DNA from: Candidatus Pollutiaquabacter sp.
Lineage (GTDB): Bacteria > Bacteroidota > Bacteroidia > AKYH767-A > 2013-40CM-41-45
Assembly: GCA_947465495.1 (NCBI GenBank)
Contig: CANIAS010000006.1
Span: forward strand, 1 to 64,000
Direction of reading: 5' to 3'
Length of the DNA: 64,000 bases
This document shows positions 24,640 to 33,274 of this stretch, one piece after another. The position numbers and the translations under genes are program-made. The notes beneath the pieces were generated by a model, which saw nothing but the letters and a program-made list of their open reading frames with translations, did no database searches and had not been told where the DNA came from. How positions within the stretch are numbered: the first letter of the stretch is position 1; the number at the start of each line of letters is the position of its first letter.

Positions 24640-25173
24640 ATGGCTAAACGAATCTACGGCGTCTTCGATGACGAAGAAATCCTGCTGAATGCCATTCCGG
24701 CGTTGAAAGCAAACGGAGTCGTGTGCAAGGATGTTCAAAGTCCTTTCCCGATTCACGGAATTGAAAGCGTAATCGGTGTTCCGCGTACGCGTATCTCCAT
24801 CGCATCCTTTTTGTATGGTATCACCGGAACGTCGTTGGCGTTGCTGATGGTATGGTACATGATGATCTCTGACTGGCCGATTAATATCGGTGGTAAACCT
24901 AATTTCGCCCTCTACTTGAATCTGCCGGCGTTTATTCCGGTCACCTTTGAGTTGACGGTATTCTGTGCCGCTCACGGCATGGCGATAACGTTCTTGCTTC
25001 GAAGCAAATTGCTTCCAGGTGTTACAGCACCAATTCCACATCCACGTGTAACCGATGACAAGTTCATCTTGCACGTAGACGTGAAAGACGAGCACGCCAT
25101 CCAGGCGGTGACCGCCCAGCTGAAAGGCGCAGGCGCATCCGAAGTCCTTACGCAATCTCTCCAATCCGCTTGA
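24640..25173 (+). CDS. actD: Alternative complex III subunit ActD (DUF3341)
   Basis: The 177-residue DUF3341 protein has two membrane helices (about 52-75 and 95-120) between cytoplasmic ends. It is a small structural subunit of alternative complex III. Landmarks: YGVFDDEEILLNAIPALK at the start, PFPIHGIE (about 36-43), and the C-terminal DDKFILHVDVKDE. Two bases separate it from actC; it ends just before the actE start. Confidence 0.92.
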   Translation: MAKRIYGVFDDEEILLNAIPALKANGVVCKDVQSPFPIHGIESVIGVPRTRISIASFLYGITGTSLALLMVWYMMISDWPINIGGKPNFALYLNLPAFIPVTFELTVFCAAHGMAITFLLRSKLLPGVTAPIPHPRVTDDKFILHVDVKDEHAIQAVTAQLKGAGASEVLTQSLQSA

Positions 25174-25181
25174 TCAGTCGC

Positions 25182-25817
25182 ATGAAGAAAGCACTCCTTT
25201 ACCTGTCCTTTTTCGCAGCGGCAGCCTGCAGTTCTCCTTCGGAAGATCCGAAGAGCACTGGAACCGAATACATGCCTGACATGTACCGCGGTCCTGCCTA
25301 CGAAACCTACTCCATGAATCCACTCTATAAGGATAGCATGACATCTCGCCAACCGGTCGCAGGAACGGTTGCACGTGCCAATGCTATTTACTCGGACGTG
25401 GATCGATTGATGAGCAATGATTACATGATTGCGACGTATCCTCCTACTCCGGATGGATATGAAGCAGCCGGAACTTCGCTAAAGAACCCAATTGCCCTTA
25501 CGGATGTAAGTATGGCCGAGGGCAAACGACTTTTTGAGAACTACTGCATGATTTGTCATGGCACTGCCGGTATGGGTGATGGCCCGGTTGTTCAACGTAA
25601 CGGCCCTAAACCTCCAGCATACAGCTCGGAACAGTTGAAAAATCTCCCGGAAGGCAAAATGTTCCATTCCATTCATTATGGAAAGAACATGATGGGTTCT
25701 CATGCCTCCCAGTTGACGGCTACCCAGCGCTGGATGATTATCCACTATGTACAAACCTTGCAAAAAGGCGCAGCTGCTGCGGCAGCTACCGACTCTACTG
25801 CTGCCTCTAAAATGTAA
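25182..25817 (+). CDS. actE: Alternative complex III monohaem cytochrome c lipoprotein ActE
   Basis: The protein of about 211 residues has a lipoprotein signal (MKKALLYLSFFAAAAC) and a single haem motif CMICHGTAGMGDGPV (about 121-135), with a later Met-rich stretch (YGKNMMGSHA) supplying the sixth ligand. ActE is the membrane-anchored cytochrome c of the complex and hands electrons towards the oxidase. The track start at 25170 is a TTG overlapping actD; the ATG at 25182 gives a normal signal peptide. The Ala-rich C-terminal tail (KGAAAAAATDSTAA) is low complexity. Confidence 0.93.
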   Translation: MKKALLYLSFFAAAACSSPSEDPKSTGTEYMPDMYRGPAYETYSMNPLYKDSMTSRQPVAGTVARANAIYSDVDRLMSNDYMIATYPPTPDGYEAAGTSLKNPIALTDVSMAEGKRLFENYCMICHGTAGMGDGPVVQRNGPKPPAYSSEQLKNLPEGKMFHSIHYGKNMMGSHASQLTATQRWMIIHYVQTLQKGAAAAAATDSTAASKM

Positions 25818-25835
25818 TTCCACACATCGAAAGCT

Positions 25836-27017
25836 ATGATGGATCAAAAATTTGAACTCAATCAGAATAACAAGGTACTGCCCTTGGTCATGATCGCCGT
25901 AGGTGTGGCGGCTGTTGCCATTGGTTTTATGAGTGACCCAACTCGTACGTGGGCCTCCTTGTTGATCAATAACTTTTATTTCAACGCCATTGCTTTAGCG
26001 GGAACCTTCTTCGTTGCAGTGCAGCTGATCGCCCAGTCAGGCTGGTCGGTGGCTGTGATTCGTGTTCCAGAAGCGATGGGTGCTTTCATGAAATATGGAA
26101 TGCTTGGAATGATCCTTATTTTCGTTTTCGGTCACCATGATCTTTACCATTGGACACACCCTGAATTGTACGATAAGGCAAGTCCTGAATATGACGCTAT
26201 TCTTGCAGGAAAAAGTGGCTTTTTGAACATCCCTTTCTTTATGGTGCGTATCATTGCTTATGCCTTGATTTGGGTTGGTTTCACGTTTATGATTCGTAAA
26301 CGTTCTTTGGAAGAAGACCAGTTGGGTGGCGTAGATAGCTATCGTCGCAAAGTTACTTTGGGTGCGGTGTTTATCGTGCTATTTGCTGTTACATCTTCTA
26401 CCTCTGCATGGGATTTCTTAATGAGTATCGATGCACATTGGTTCTCCACATTGTTCGGCTGGTATACGTTTGCAGGGCTTTTTGTAAGCGGAATGGCTAT
26501 GATGGCTTTGTTGGTGTTGTACCTGAAGTCGCGTGGCTATATGGATCATGTTAACGAAAGTCACCTGCATGATGTAGGTAAATTCATGTTCGCATTTTCC
26601 ATCTTCTGGACCTACCTGTGGTTTTCTCAATTCATGCTGATTTGGTATGCTAACCTTCCTGAAGAAGTCGTGTATTACCAGATCCGTTGGATTTATTTCA
26701 AGAAACTTTGGGTGGCTAATTTGTTGATCAATTTCATCGCTCCATTCTTGGTATTGATGACACGCGATGCAAAACGCAAAACGCAAGTATTGTGGGTTGC
26801 TGGTTTTATCATTATTGGAGGTCACTGGCTGGATGTTTACCTGATGGTGACACCTGGCACGGTTGGCGCACATTGGCACATCGGATTTGTCGAGATTGGC
26901 ACGTTTATCGGGTATCTCGGTCTCTTCCTGTTCAGCACCTTCCGCGAGCTCTCCAAAGCCGCTATCGTTCCGAAAAATCACCCGATGTTGCCTGAAAGTC
27001 TTGAACATCACATCTGA
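25836..27017 (+). CDS. actF: Alternative complex III membrane subunit ActF
   Basis: The 393-residue protein has about ten membrane helices, is distantly related to ActC and is the second large membrane subunit of alternative complex III. Landmarks: KYGMLGMILIFVFGHHDLYHWTHPE (quoted in part) and TSSTSAWDFLMSIDAHWFST, both conserved in ActF, and GGHWLDVYLMVTPG. It sits between actE (18 bp) and coxB (50 bp). Confidence 0.93.
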   Translation: MMDQKFELNQNNKVLPLVMIAVGVAAVAIGFMSDPTRTWASLLINNFYFNAIALAGTFFVAVQLIAQSGWSVAVIRVPEAMGAFMKYGMLGMILIFVFGHHDLYHWTHPELYDKASPEYDAILAGKSGFLNIPFFMVRIIAYALIWVGFTFMIRKRSLEEDQLGGVDSYRRKVTLGAVFIVLFAVTSSTSAWDFLMSIDAHWFSTLFGWYTFAGLFVSGMAMMALLVLYLKSRGYMDHVNESHLHDVGKFMFAFSIFWTYLWFSQFMLIWYANLPEEVVYYQIRWIYFKKLWVANLLINFIAPFLVLMTRDAKRKTQVLWVAGFIIIGGHWLDVYLMVTPGTVGAHWHIGFVEIGTFIGYLGLFLFSTFRELSKAAIVPKNHPMLPESLEHHI

Positions 27018-27067
27018 TACGCTGAAGGCACCAATCATTTCGTACCAATAATCGAAGAACCACTTCC

Positions 27068-28132
27068 ATGATTAAGCTCCTAGTTCTTATAGTTGTAATT
27101 CTTGCCCTGCTGACCATTTGGCGGATTATCCGTGTCCTTGAATTGGTGCGCGATCTTCGTGGCGAAGAAGATTACATGAACGATAACGATTCCAAGAAGA
27201 ACGGTATTTATTCCATCATCTTCCTAGTGCTCGGTTTATTAGGGATGGTCTACTTTACCTTTGATGCAAAGAAATACTTGCTACCAGTGGCGGCCTCCAA
27301 GCACGGTGTATTGACGGACGACTATCTGTATTTGAACTTTGCCATCATCATAGTAGTATTCATCATTACGCAGATTCTCCTTTTCGGATTTGCTTATAAG
27401 TATCGTCATCGCAAAGGCCAGATGTCTTATTTTTATCCGGATAATCATAAACTGGAGTTGATTTGGACAGCCGTTCCTGCTGTTGTTTTGATGGGCTTGA
27501 TTGTTTATGGTTTGAAGTTATGGACCGACATTACGGGTCCGGCACCTAAAGATGCCATGGTGATTGAAATTTATGGAAAACAATTCGATTGGACGGCGCG
27601 TTATGCCGGTGAGGATAATAAACTCGGCCATTCCAATTTCAAGTTGATTACGGATGAAAATCCGTTGGGCGTGGATGTGAACGATCCAGCTTCGAAAGAT
27701 GATAAAATTACCCGTGACCTCTATCTTCCAGTAAATACACCAGTCCTGCTAAAAATCCATTCGCGTGACATCATTCACTCGGTATACCTTCCGCACCTGC
27801 GTGCTCAAATGAATGCCGTTCCGGGTATGGAGACACAATTCCATTTTGAATCTACGATTACCACAGATAGTATGAAGCAGATTACTGGTAACGATAAGTT
27901 TAGTTACATTTTGCTTTGCAATAAGATCTGTGGTGTGGCTCATTACAATATGCGCATGAATGTGGTGGTTTCTAAAAAGGATGAATTCATGAAATGGTAT
28001 CAAGGACAGTCGCTGGTATTTGCACCGGCAACTCCTGAAGCACCGGCAACTCCTGCAATAATTCCTGCTACAGATTCTACAAAGACCGCTCAAGGCGCCA
28101 ACACTACCTCCAAAGTAATCGCTTCCCGCTAA
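27068..28132 (+). CDS. coxB: Cytochrome c oxidase subunit II
   Basis: The CuA subunit accepts electrons from cytochrome c or the act complex. At 354 residues it has an extra N-terminal membrane segment (1-20) before the usual two (about 52-70 and 92-118). The CuA site is HSVYLPHLRAQMNAVPGM for the first His and CNKICGVAHYNM for the two Cys, second His and Met. The residue between the cysteines that is Glu in many oxidases is Lys here (C-N-K-I-C); that position uses a backbone carbonyl, so copper binding should hold. A Pro/Ala/Thr-rich tail follows. It directly follows actF, which suggests a complex III-oxidase supercomplex. Confidence 0.96.
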   Translation: MIKLLVLIVVILALLTIWRIIRVLELVRDLRGEEDYMNDNDSKKNGIYSIIFLVLGLLGMVYFTFDAKKYLLPVAASKHGVLTDDYLYLNFAIIIVVFIITQILLFGFAYKYRHRKGQMSYFYPDNHKLELIWTAVPAVVLMGLIVYGLKLWTDITGPAPKDAMVIEIYGKQFDWTARYAGEDNKLGHSNFKLITDENPLGVDVNDPASKDDKITRDLYLPVNTPVLLKIHSRDIIHSVYLPHLRAQMNAVPGMETQFHFESTITTDSMKQITGNDKFSYILLCNKICGVAHYNMRMNVVVSKKDEFMKWYQGQSLVFAPATPEAPATPAIIPATDSTKTAQGANTTSKVIASR

Positions 28133-28186
28133 TCATTATCCGGGAAAAAAGTCATATCAGTAACGAATAAATAATAGTCAGCATAC

Positions 28187-29995
28187 ATGTCAACGCATGC
28201 ACACGGTCACGATGACGCTCACGGCGGTCACGACCACCATGAACATCACGATACGTTCTGGAGCAAATACGTCTTCAGTACGGATCATAAAATGATTTCA
28301 AAGCAATTCCTGATCACGGCTATCGTGATGGCTTTCGTGGCCATGACGATGTCTTTGATTTTCCGATTGCAGTTGGGATGGCCGGATCAGAAATTTGGTT
28401 TCCTGGAAAGCATTTTGGGGAAATGGGGAAAAGATGGTAAGCTCGACCCGAGTTTTTACCTCGCTTTGGTTACCATCCACGGTACAATCATGGTCTTCTT
28501 CGTGTTGACCGGAGGTCTTTCAGGTACATTCAGTAACCTGTTGATTCCGCTGCAAGTTGGAGCACGAGATATGGCTTCTGGTTTCCTGAATATGCTATCC
28601 TATTGGTTCTTCTTTGGTTCCTGTACGATAATGACCATATCGTTATTTGTTCAATCCGGTCCCGCATCAGCTGGCTGGACAATATATCCTCCATTAAGTG
28701 CCTTGCCTCAAGCTATTCCTGGTTCAGGGCTGGGTATGACCTTGTGGCTGGTTAGTATGGTGCTCTTCATTGCATCTGCGTTGTTAGGAGGTATTAACTA
28801 TGTTGTTACGATATTGAACATGCGTACCAAGGGAATGAGCATGACCCGTCTGCCATTGACCATCTGGGCGTTCTTTATTACAGCCATTTTGGGTATCCTT
28901 TCTTTCCCAGTGCTATTCGCTGCTGCGCTGTTGCTTTTATTTGACCGCAGTTTCGGCACTAGCTTCTTCCTTTCTGACATTTTCATCGATGGAGCCCCGT
29001 TGCACCATTCAGGCGGTTCACCGGTATTGTTCCAGCACTTATTCTGGTTCCTTGGTCACCCCGAAGTATACATTGTATTATTACCTGCTCTAGGTCTTGC
29101 TTCCGAAGTAATTGCAACTAATTCACGAAAGCCCATATTCGGATATAAAGCGATGATCGGCTCCATGCTGGTAATTGCTTTCCTTTCATTCATCGTATGG
29201 GGTCACCACATGTTTATTACGGGAATGAATCCGTTCATCGGTTCAGTTTTCGTGTTTACAACACTGCTTGTAGCCATTCCATCTGCTGTAAAAGTCTTTA
29301 ACTACTTGGCTACGTTGTGGCGTGGTAATATCGTATTGACTCCAGCCATGATGTTTGCCATCGGTTTGGTTTCTTTCTTTATTTCAGGAGGACTTACCGG
29401 TATTATTCTCGGCGACTCAGCACTTGATATCAACGTGCACGATACGTACTTCGTGGTAGCCCACTTCCACATTGTAATGGGATCTTCTGCCATCTTCGGT
29501 ATGTTTGCGGGTATCTACCACTGGTTCCCGCGTATGTTTGGTCGCATGATGGATAAAAAACTCGGCTATTGGCACTTTTGGCTGACCATTATTGGAGTTT
29601 ATGGAACGTTCTTCCCGATGCACTTCGTCGGATTATCAGGCGCTCCTCGTCGTTATTATGCATACACGGCGTATGAAGGATTCCAAGCTGCGCTCAACAT
29701 CAACGCATTGATTAGTGTATTTGCATTTCTGGGTGGGTTGGCACAGTTGATTTTTGCATTTAATTTCTTCTACAGCATGTATCGTGGTCGTAAGGCGAAG
29801 CAGAATCCATGGGATTCAACTACGTTAGAGTGGACCGCACCAGTTGAACATATCCATGGAAACTGGCCAGGCGAGATTCCTACGGTACACCGTTGGCCGT
29901 ATGATTACGGTAAGCCAGGTGCTTCCGAAGATTTCATCCCTCAAACTACACCATTCTCAGAAACTAAAACATCCAATCTTCCTGGGGAAGAATAA
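28187..29995 (+). CDS. coxA: Cytochrome c oxidase subunit I
   Basis: The catalytic haem-copper subunit reduces oxygen and pumps protons. At 602 residues it has about twelve helices. Ligands and motifs: HGTIMVFF (low-spin haem), WFLGHPEVYIVLLPALG (CuB His with cross-linked Tyr, and the Glu of A1-type oxidases), WGHHMFITGM (two CuB His), and HDTYFVVAHFHIVMG (both haem ligands). The N-terminus is very rich in histidine (THAHGHDDAHGGHDHHEHHD), which could bind metal. A strong terminator follows; no subunit III or assembly genes are in the operon. Confidence 0.97.
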   Translation: MSTHAHGHDDAHGGHDHHEHHDTFWSKYVFSTDHKMISKQFLITAIVMAFVAMTMSLIFRLQLGWPDQKFGFLESILGKWGKDGKLDPSFYLALVTIHGTIMVFFVLTGGLSGTFSNLLIPLQVGARDMASGFLNMLSYWFFFGSCTIMTISLFVQSGPASAGWTIYPPLSALPQAIPGSGLGMTLWLVSMVLFIASALLGGINYVVTILNMRTKGMSMTRLPLTIWAFFITAILGILSFPVLFAAALLLLFDRSFGTSFFLSDIFIDGAPLHHSGGSPVLFQHLFWFLGHPEVYIVLLPALGLASEVIATNSRKPIFGYKAMIGSMLVIAFLSFIVWGHHMFITGMNPFIGSVFVFTTLLVAIPSAVKVFNYLATLWRGNIVLTPAMMFAIGLVSFFISGGLTGIILGDSALDINVHDTYFVVAHFHIVMGSSAIFGMFAGIYHWFPRMFGRMMDKKLGYWHFWLTIIGVYGTFFPMHFVGLSGAPRRYYAYTAYEGFQAALNINALISVFAFLGGLAQLIFAFNFFYSMYRGRKAKQNPWDSTTLEWTAPVEHIHGNWPGEIPTVHRWPYDYGKPGASEDFIPQTTPFSETKTSNLPGEE

Positions 29996-30022
29996 GTTAG
30001 TTTCCTTGAATTGAAATTATTG

Positions 30023-30052
30023 AGGCTGTCTGATAAGGACAGCCTTTTTTTT
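30023..30052 (+). terminator. Rho-independent terminator of the act-cox operon
   Basis: AGGCTGTC-tgataag-GACAGCCT is a perfect 8-bp stem followed by an eight-T run, 28 bp after the coxA stop. Confidence 0.92.
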
Positions 30053-30139
30053 AGGCGTCTCTAAGGTCTATTTAATGTTTGACAAGTTTATTGAGAAGAT
30101 GTTGGGTAGTATCGAATTCTCCAACTTAAAGTCACAGGT

Positions 30140-30167
30140 TTTGAATTAACAGACTAATTGTACCTTG
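30140..30167 (+). promoter_or_regulatory. Promoter of the carbonic anhydrase gene
   Basis: TTTG (30140-30143), 17 nt, then TACCTTG (30161-30167). The box lies so close to the ATG at 30176 that transcription would start almost at the first codon, giving a very short leader or none. Confidence 0.45.
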
Positions 30168-30175
30168 CAGATGCC

Positions 30176-30808
30176 ATGAAACCATATGAAAAACTCTTAA
30201 AGGATAATAGAGCATGGGCCAGTGAGAAAACAAAGGAAGATCCTGAATACTTCTCACGACTTGTTCAACTACAGACTCCTGAATTTCTTTGGATAGGTTG
30301 TAGTGATAGTCGAGTTCCTGCTAATGAAATTACCGGTACTGAGCCTGGTGAAATTTTTGTGCATCGTAACGTCGCCAACATGGTGATCCACACGGATCTT
30401 AATTTACTAACGGTATTGGATTATGCGGTTCGGGTATTAAAGGTTCAGCATATTATTGTTTGTGGTCATCATGGATGCGGTGGAATACGTGCTGCAATGA
30501 CCAATCATGACATGGGTATTGCTAATAAATGGCTGAGAAACATCAAGGATGTTTATCGTTTCCATCGAGATGAGGTGGATGCTATCGAAGAGGAGCAACT
30601 GAAGATTGATAGAATGGTTGAGCTCAATGTTAGAGAGCAAGTCATGAATCTAGCAAAGACCTCTATCATTCAACGTGCTTGGAAGCATGAACAGCGACCA
30701 CATTTACACGGTTGGGTGTACGATCTTAAAGATGGAATAATAGATCCTGTTTGTGAAATGCCTGCAGGTTCGCCGCTGTTAGACATCTATGAATACGATG
30801 ATTTGTAG
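30176..30808 (+). CDS. can: Beta-class carbonic anhydrase
   Basis: This enzyme interconverts CO2 and bicarbonate in the cytoplasm and supplies bicarbonate for carboxylases. The protein of about 210 residues has all zinc-site residues: CSDSRVPANEITG (Cys and the Asp-Arg dyad, about 42-54) and HHGCGGIRAAM (His and Cys, about 99-109). Near the C-terminus HGWVYDLKDGIIDP is a standard family ending. The track start is a TTG six codons upstream inside the predicted promoter; the ATG is preferred. It is flanked by terminators on both sides, so probably monocistronic. Confidence 0.95.
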   Translation: MKPYEKLLKDNRAWASEKTKEDPEYFSRLVQLQTPEFLWIGCSDSRVPANEITGTEPGEIFVHRNVANMVIHTDLNLLTVLDYAVRVLKVQHIIVCGHHGCGGIRAAMTNHDMGIANKWLRNIKDVYRFHRDEVDAIEEEQLKIDRMVELNVREQVMNLAKTSIIQRAWKHEQRPHLHGWVYDLKDGIIDPVCEMPAGSPLLDIYEYDDL

Positions 30809-30830
30809 GCACGTTCATGCCATATAAGTA

Positions 30831-30861
30831 AAAGGGTGAGAACGTATAGTTCCCACCCTTT
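30831..30861. terminator. Terminator after the carbonic anhydrase gene
   Basis: AAAGGGTGAGAAC-gtata-GTTCCCACCCTTT is a 13-bp stem with one G-T pair, 22 bp after the stop. The A- and T-ends let it work in both directions. Confidence 0.8.
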
Positions 30862-30882
30862 GTTATTTACAGGCAATACGGT

Positions 30883-30916
30883 GAAAAAAAAACGCCTCCG
30901 AATTTTGGAGGCGTTT
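30883..30916 (-). terminator. Terminator of the T9SS surface-protein gene
   Basis: On the minus strand AAACGCCTCC-aaaattc-GGAGGCGTTT forms a 10-bp stem followed by a run of T, 22 bp after the stop codon at 30939. Confidence 0.88.
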
Positions 30917-30938
30917 CCACACATGAACACGAAACAAA

Positions 30939-33101
30939 CTAATGAACCACATTGAATTTCTTACGAATCGTTGCGTCTTTTATTTTGATTTCCATGAAAT
31001 AAATACCTGTTGGGAGGGAGGCGGTTGAAATGGATGATCCGGACCACTCGGCATCTGTCTTGAATACTGTTTGTCCATTGAGATCATACACCAAGACCGA
31101 TTGTATCGAACTCGCTCCATGAATACGTACAGCCTTATCAGTTGGGTTTGGGTACAAGTAAACAGATTCTGAAAGTAAAGGAAGAATGCCGGTGGCACCG
31201 GAAATTACATTTACACTATCGTTGATGATATTAAAAAACTTTGCTAGGCCGGTGGCGTCAATGGCACGTACTCCTGCGAGGTCGAAACCAACGACAGTGC
31301 GTGCCGATACGTTATCTACGATTACCACATCGTACGCTGCAATGGTAGAGTCAATGGTTTGTTCGTTTCCATCCATCCGTACTGCCACTGCGTCGATGAC
31401 ACCATTTGTCCAGTCCGTATGCGTAAAGGTCAATAAGTCGTTGGCTGGATTGCCAAGCTGACTGTTGGTGAAATTGAATACAGATGATGACGGATCCAAT
31501 ATCATAGGATTGAAAAGCAACTTGAAGGCAATACCGTAGATGCGGCGTGCAGGATTAGCTACATCGCCCATGCGTACTTCAACAGTCATGTGATCAGTAG
31601 GGCCAACCGTATCGGTGCTTGACACCAGGTACATGTTTCCTACTGTAGACTGATGGTTGCCTGGGTTGGCCATGCGTACAGGGTGGGTTTGGCCGTAGTT
31701 TAGCACGATGGCTGTAGTGTCGTTGTTGTTTATTACACCATCTCCATTACAATCGGCAAATTTGTAATTAGTTCCGGTAAAGAATTGTTGCGTCCAGTCA
31801 GCACATGATTGAGCTGTCCAAGCGATGGAAGCCCCTGGGCGAATAGGACCAGTCGCATTAAATCCTAGTCCAAGAGGAAGGATGTCGTATAGGTCGCATT
31901 GCAAGTCGTTGTTGGCATCGCCAGGCCATACATTGGCACTGCATCCGTTTACATAAATCTGGTAGGCATAGGATTGTTGTCCAACATAAGGGCATGTATT
32001 ATCGCGTACTGTAATGTATAAGGTGTGCGCTAATGGACTGACTAATGATCCATCCGTAATCAGTTCGATATACATAGAATCTTGAGCTCCGCCGAAGGTG
32101 GTGGCGCTGATAATACTTCCGATACCTGAAGATTCGATAGTAAAGAATGTGCTATCATTAACGTCAGCATCCGATGAGTAGATCATAAATCCGATGGTGT
32201 CGCCGGCACATGAATTGATGCTGTATGAAGGTGTTCCGTTAATCCCGCTCAAGGCAGGTAATTGATTTCCGCCAGGCAAAACCGTGATTTGGAAGTCGCG
32301 GGAAGAAGATCCGACCAAAATGCCGTTGCGGTATTCATCGACTCGGTAAACCACCACATCTACTTCTTGTTGTGTTGGACTGATAATTACATTGCCCGTA
32401 GCAGGATCTACAACAATAGGAGCGGAAGCGGTGACCGGTGTATCAAACGTCAATGGACTAGTATAAACAACCGGAGTTCCGGCAGCACTAAGGGCTGGAG
32501 CCAATGAAATTACCAGTGAATCATTCTCTGGATCAAAGGCGCCATTGTTGATGGTGTTGGTAGTTCCAGCATATAAGAAGGGCACTGGGTTGTTTGAAAA
32601 GCGTGCAGATGAATTAAAGGGCGCGTTGAGATTATTCAACAGAGCGCTGAAGTATGCAGCATCGTTGGCTGGATTCTGAATATTGGTGATGGTTCCATTG
32701 CGGCAGCACTCCGTATAATCAAAGGTCCAATCAGCGCAAGCTCCTGGTAGGGTCACGCTCCCGATGTACACCCATTTCTCAATACCATTGATGGTGCCGG
32801 TATTACAATTGGTTAAACCAGCTACTTGTGGACAAACAGGAGCTACTTGTTGTGGTGAAGAAAGTGTTGCATTCAACGTGATGACCTGTGCAATCGGGTT
32901 GCACGAAGAATAATATTGAACGTCAACAGAGACAGGAGCGCTAATCCCCTGGCAGTCTCTATAAAAAGTAAACTGTACCTCGTAGGTGTTTCCGTTTAAC
33001 CAGGTGTAGGTTAATTCACCGCCCATCGCATGAGAAGCAATCATACGCTGAGGCTGCAGAAAGGATACTAGTAATAACAGGTAGAGGCTAAGTTTTTTCA
33101 T
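30939..33101 (-). CDS. T9SS-sorted surface protein with EF-hand/dockerin-like calcium loops
   Basis: This protein of about 720 residues has a signal peptide (MKKLSLYLLLLVSFLQPQRMIASHA). The mature start AMGGELTYTWLNGNTYEVQFTFYRDCQG (quoted in part) is a domain seen at the N-terminus of many secreted Bacteroidota proteins. A cysteine-bearing beta-sandwich region follows. Near residues 390-470 two Asp-rich loops (GDANNDLQCDLYDI and DCNGDGVINNNDT) resemble dockerin/EF-hand calcium sites. The last 80 residues (YLYPNPTDKAVRIHG ... LPTGIYFMEIKIKDATIRKKFNVVH) are a type A T9SS sorting domain. I infer a cell-surface adhesin or structural protein; the ligand is unknown. The start at 33101 is supported by a promoter at 33142-33172, which lies inside the longer track ORF. 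Confidence 0.9.
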   Translation of the reverse strand: MKKLSLYLLLLVSFLQPQRMIASHAMGGELTYTWLNGNTYEVQFTFYRDCQGISAPVSVDVQYYSSCNPIAQVITLNATLSSPQQVAPVCPQVAGLTNCNTGTINGIEKWVYIGSVTLPGACADWTFDYTECCRNGTITNIQNPANDAAYFSALLNNLNAPFNSSARFSNNPVPFLYAGTTNTINNGAFDPENDSLVISLAPALSAAGTPVVYTSPLTFDTPVTASAPIVVDPATGNVIISPTQQEVDVVVYRVDEYRNGILVGSSSRDFQITVLPGGNQLPALSGINGTPSYSINSCAGDTIGFMIYSSDADVNDSTFFTIESSGIGSIISATTFGGAQDSMYIELITDGSLVSPLAHTLYITVRDNTCPYVGQQSYAYQIYVNGCSANVWPGDANNDLQCDLYDILPLGLGFNATGPIRPGASIAWTAQSCADWTQQFFTGTNYKFADCNGDGVINNNDTTAIVLNYGQTHPVRMANPGNHQSTVGNMYLVSSTDTVGPTDHMTVEVRMGDVANPARRIYGIAFKLLFNPMILDPSSSVFNFTNSQLGNPANDLLTFTHTDWTNGVIDAVAVRMDGNEQTIDSTIAAYDVVIVDNVSARTVVGFDLAGVRAIDATGLAKFFNIINDSVNVISGATGILPLLSESVYLYPNPTDKAVRIHGASSIQSVLVYDLNGQTVFKTDAEWSGSSISTASLPTGIYFMEIKIKDATIRKKFNVVH

Positions 33102-33141
33102 AGTGGCTGACGTTATTTTTAATTGGCGGTTTATCACGATA

Positions 33142-33172
33142 CAAACGTACTTCCTAGATGGTGTATCACCAA
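33142..33172 (-). promoter_or_regulatory. Promoter of the T9SS surface-protein gene
   Basis: On the minus strand TTGG (33172-33169), 19 nt, then TACGTTTG (33149-33142) gives a full TAnnTTTG match and a good -33 region. The ATG is 41 bp downstream. Confidence 0.7.
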
Positions 33173-33274
33173 TTACATTTTTGGACATTTGTAGATTCAA
33201 AAATAATACATAAAATTGTATAAATATTTGAAAATTAGAATAATAGTTTGTTTAAAAATAAAATATTGTAAAAA

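Noticed and set aside
26418-27038. 206-residue minus-strand ORF opposite actF
   Set aside because: It is a shadow of a conserved membrane protein gene; no start signal or domain is visible.
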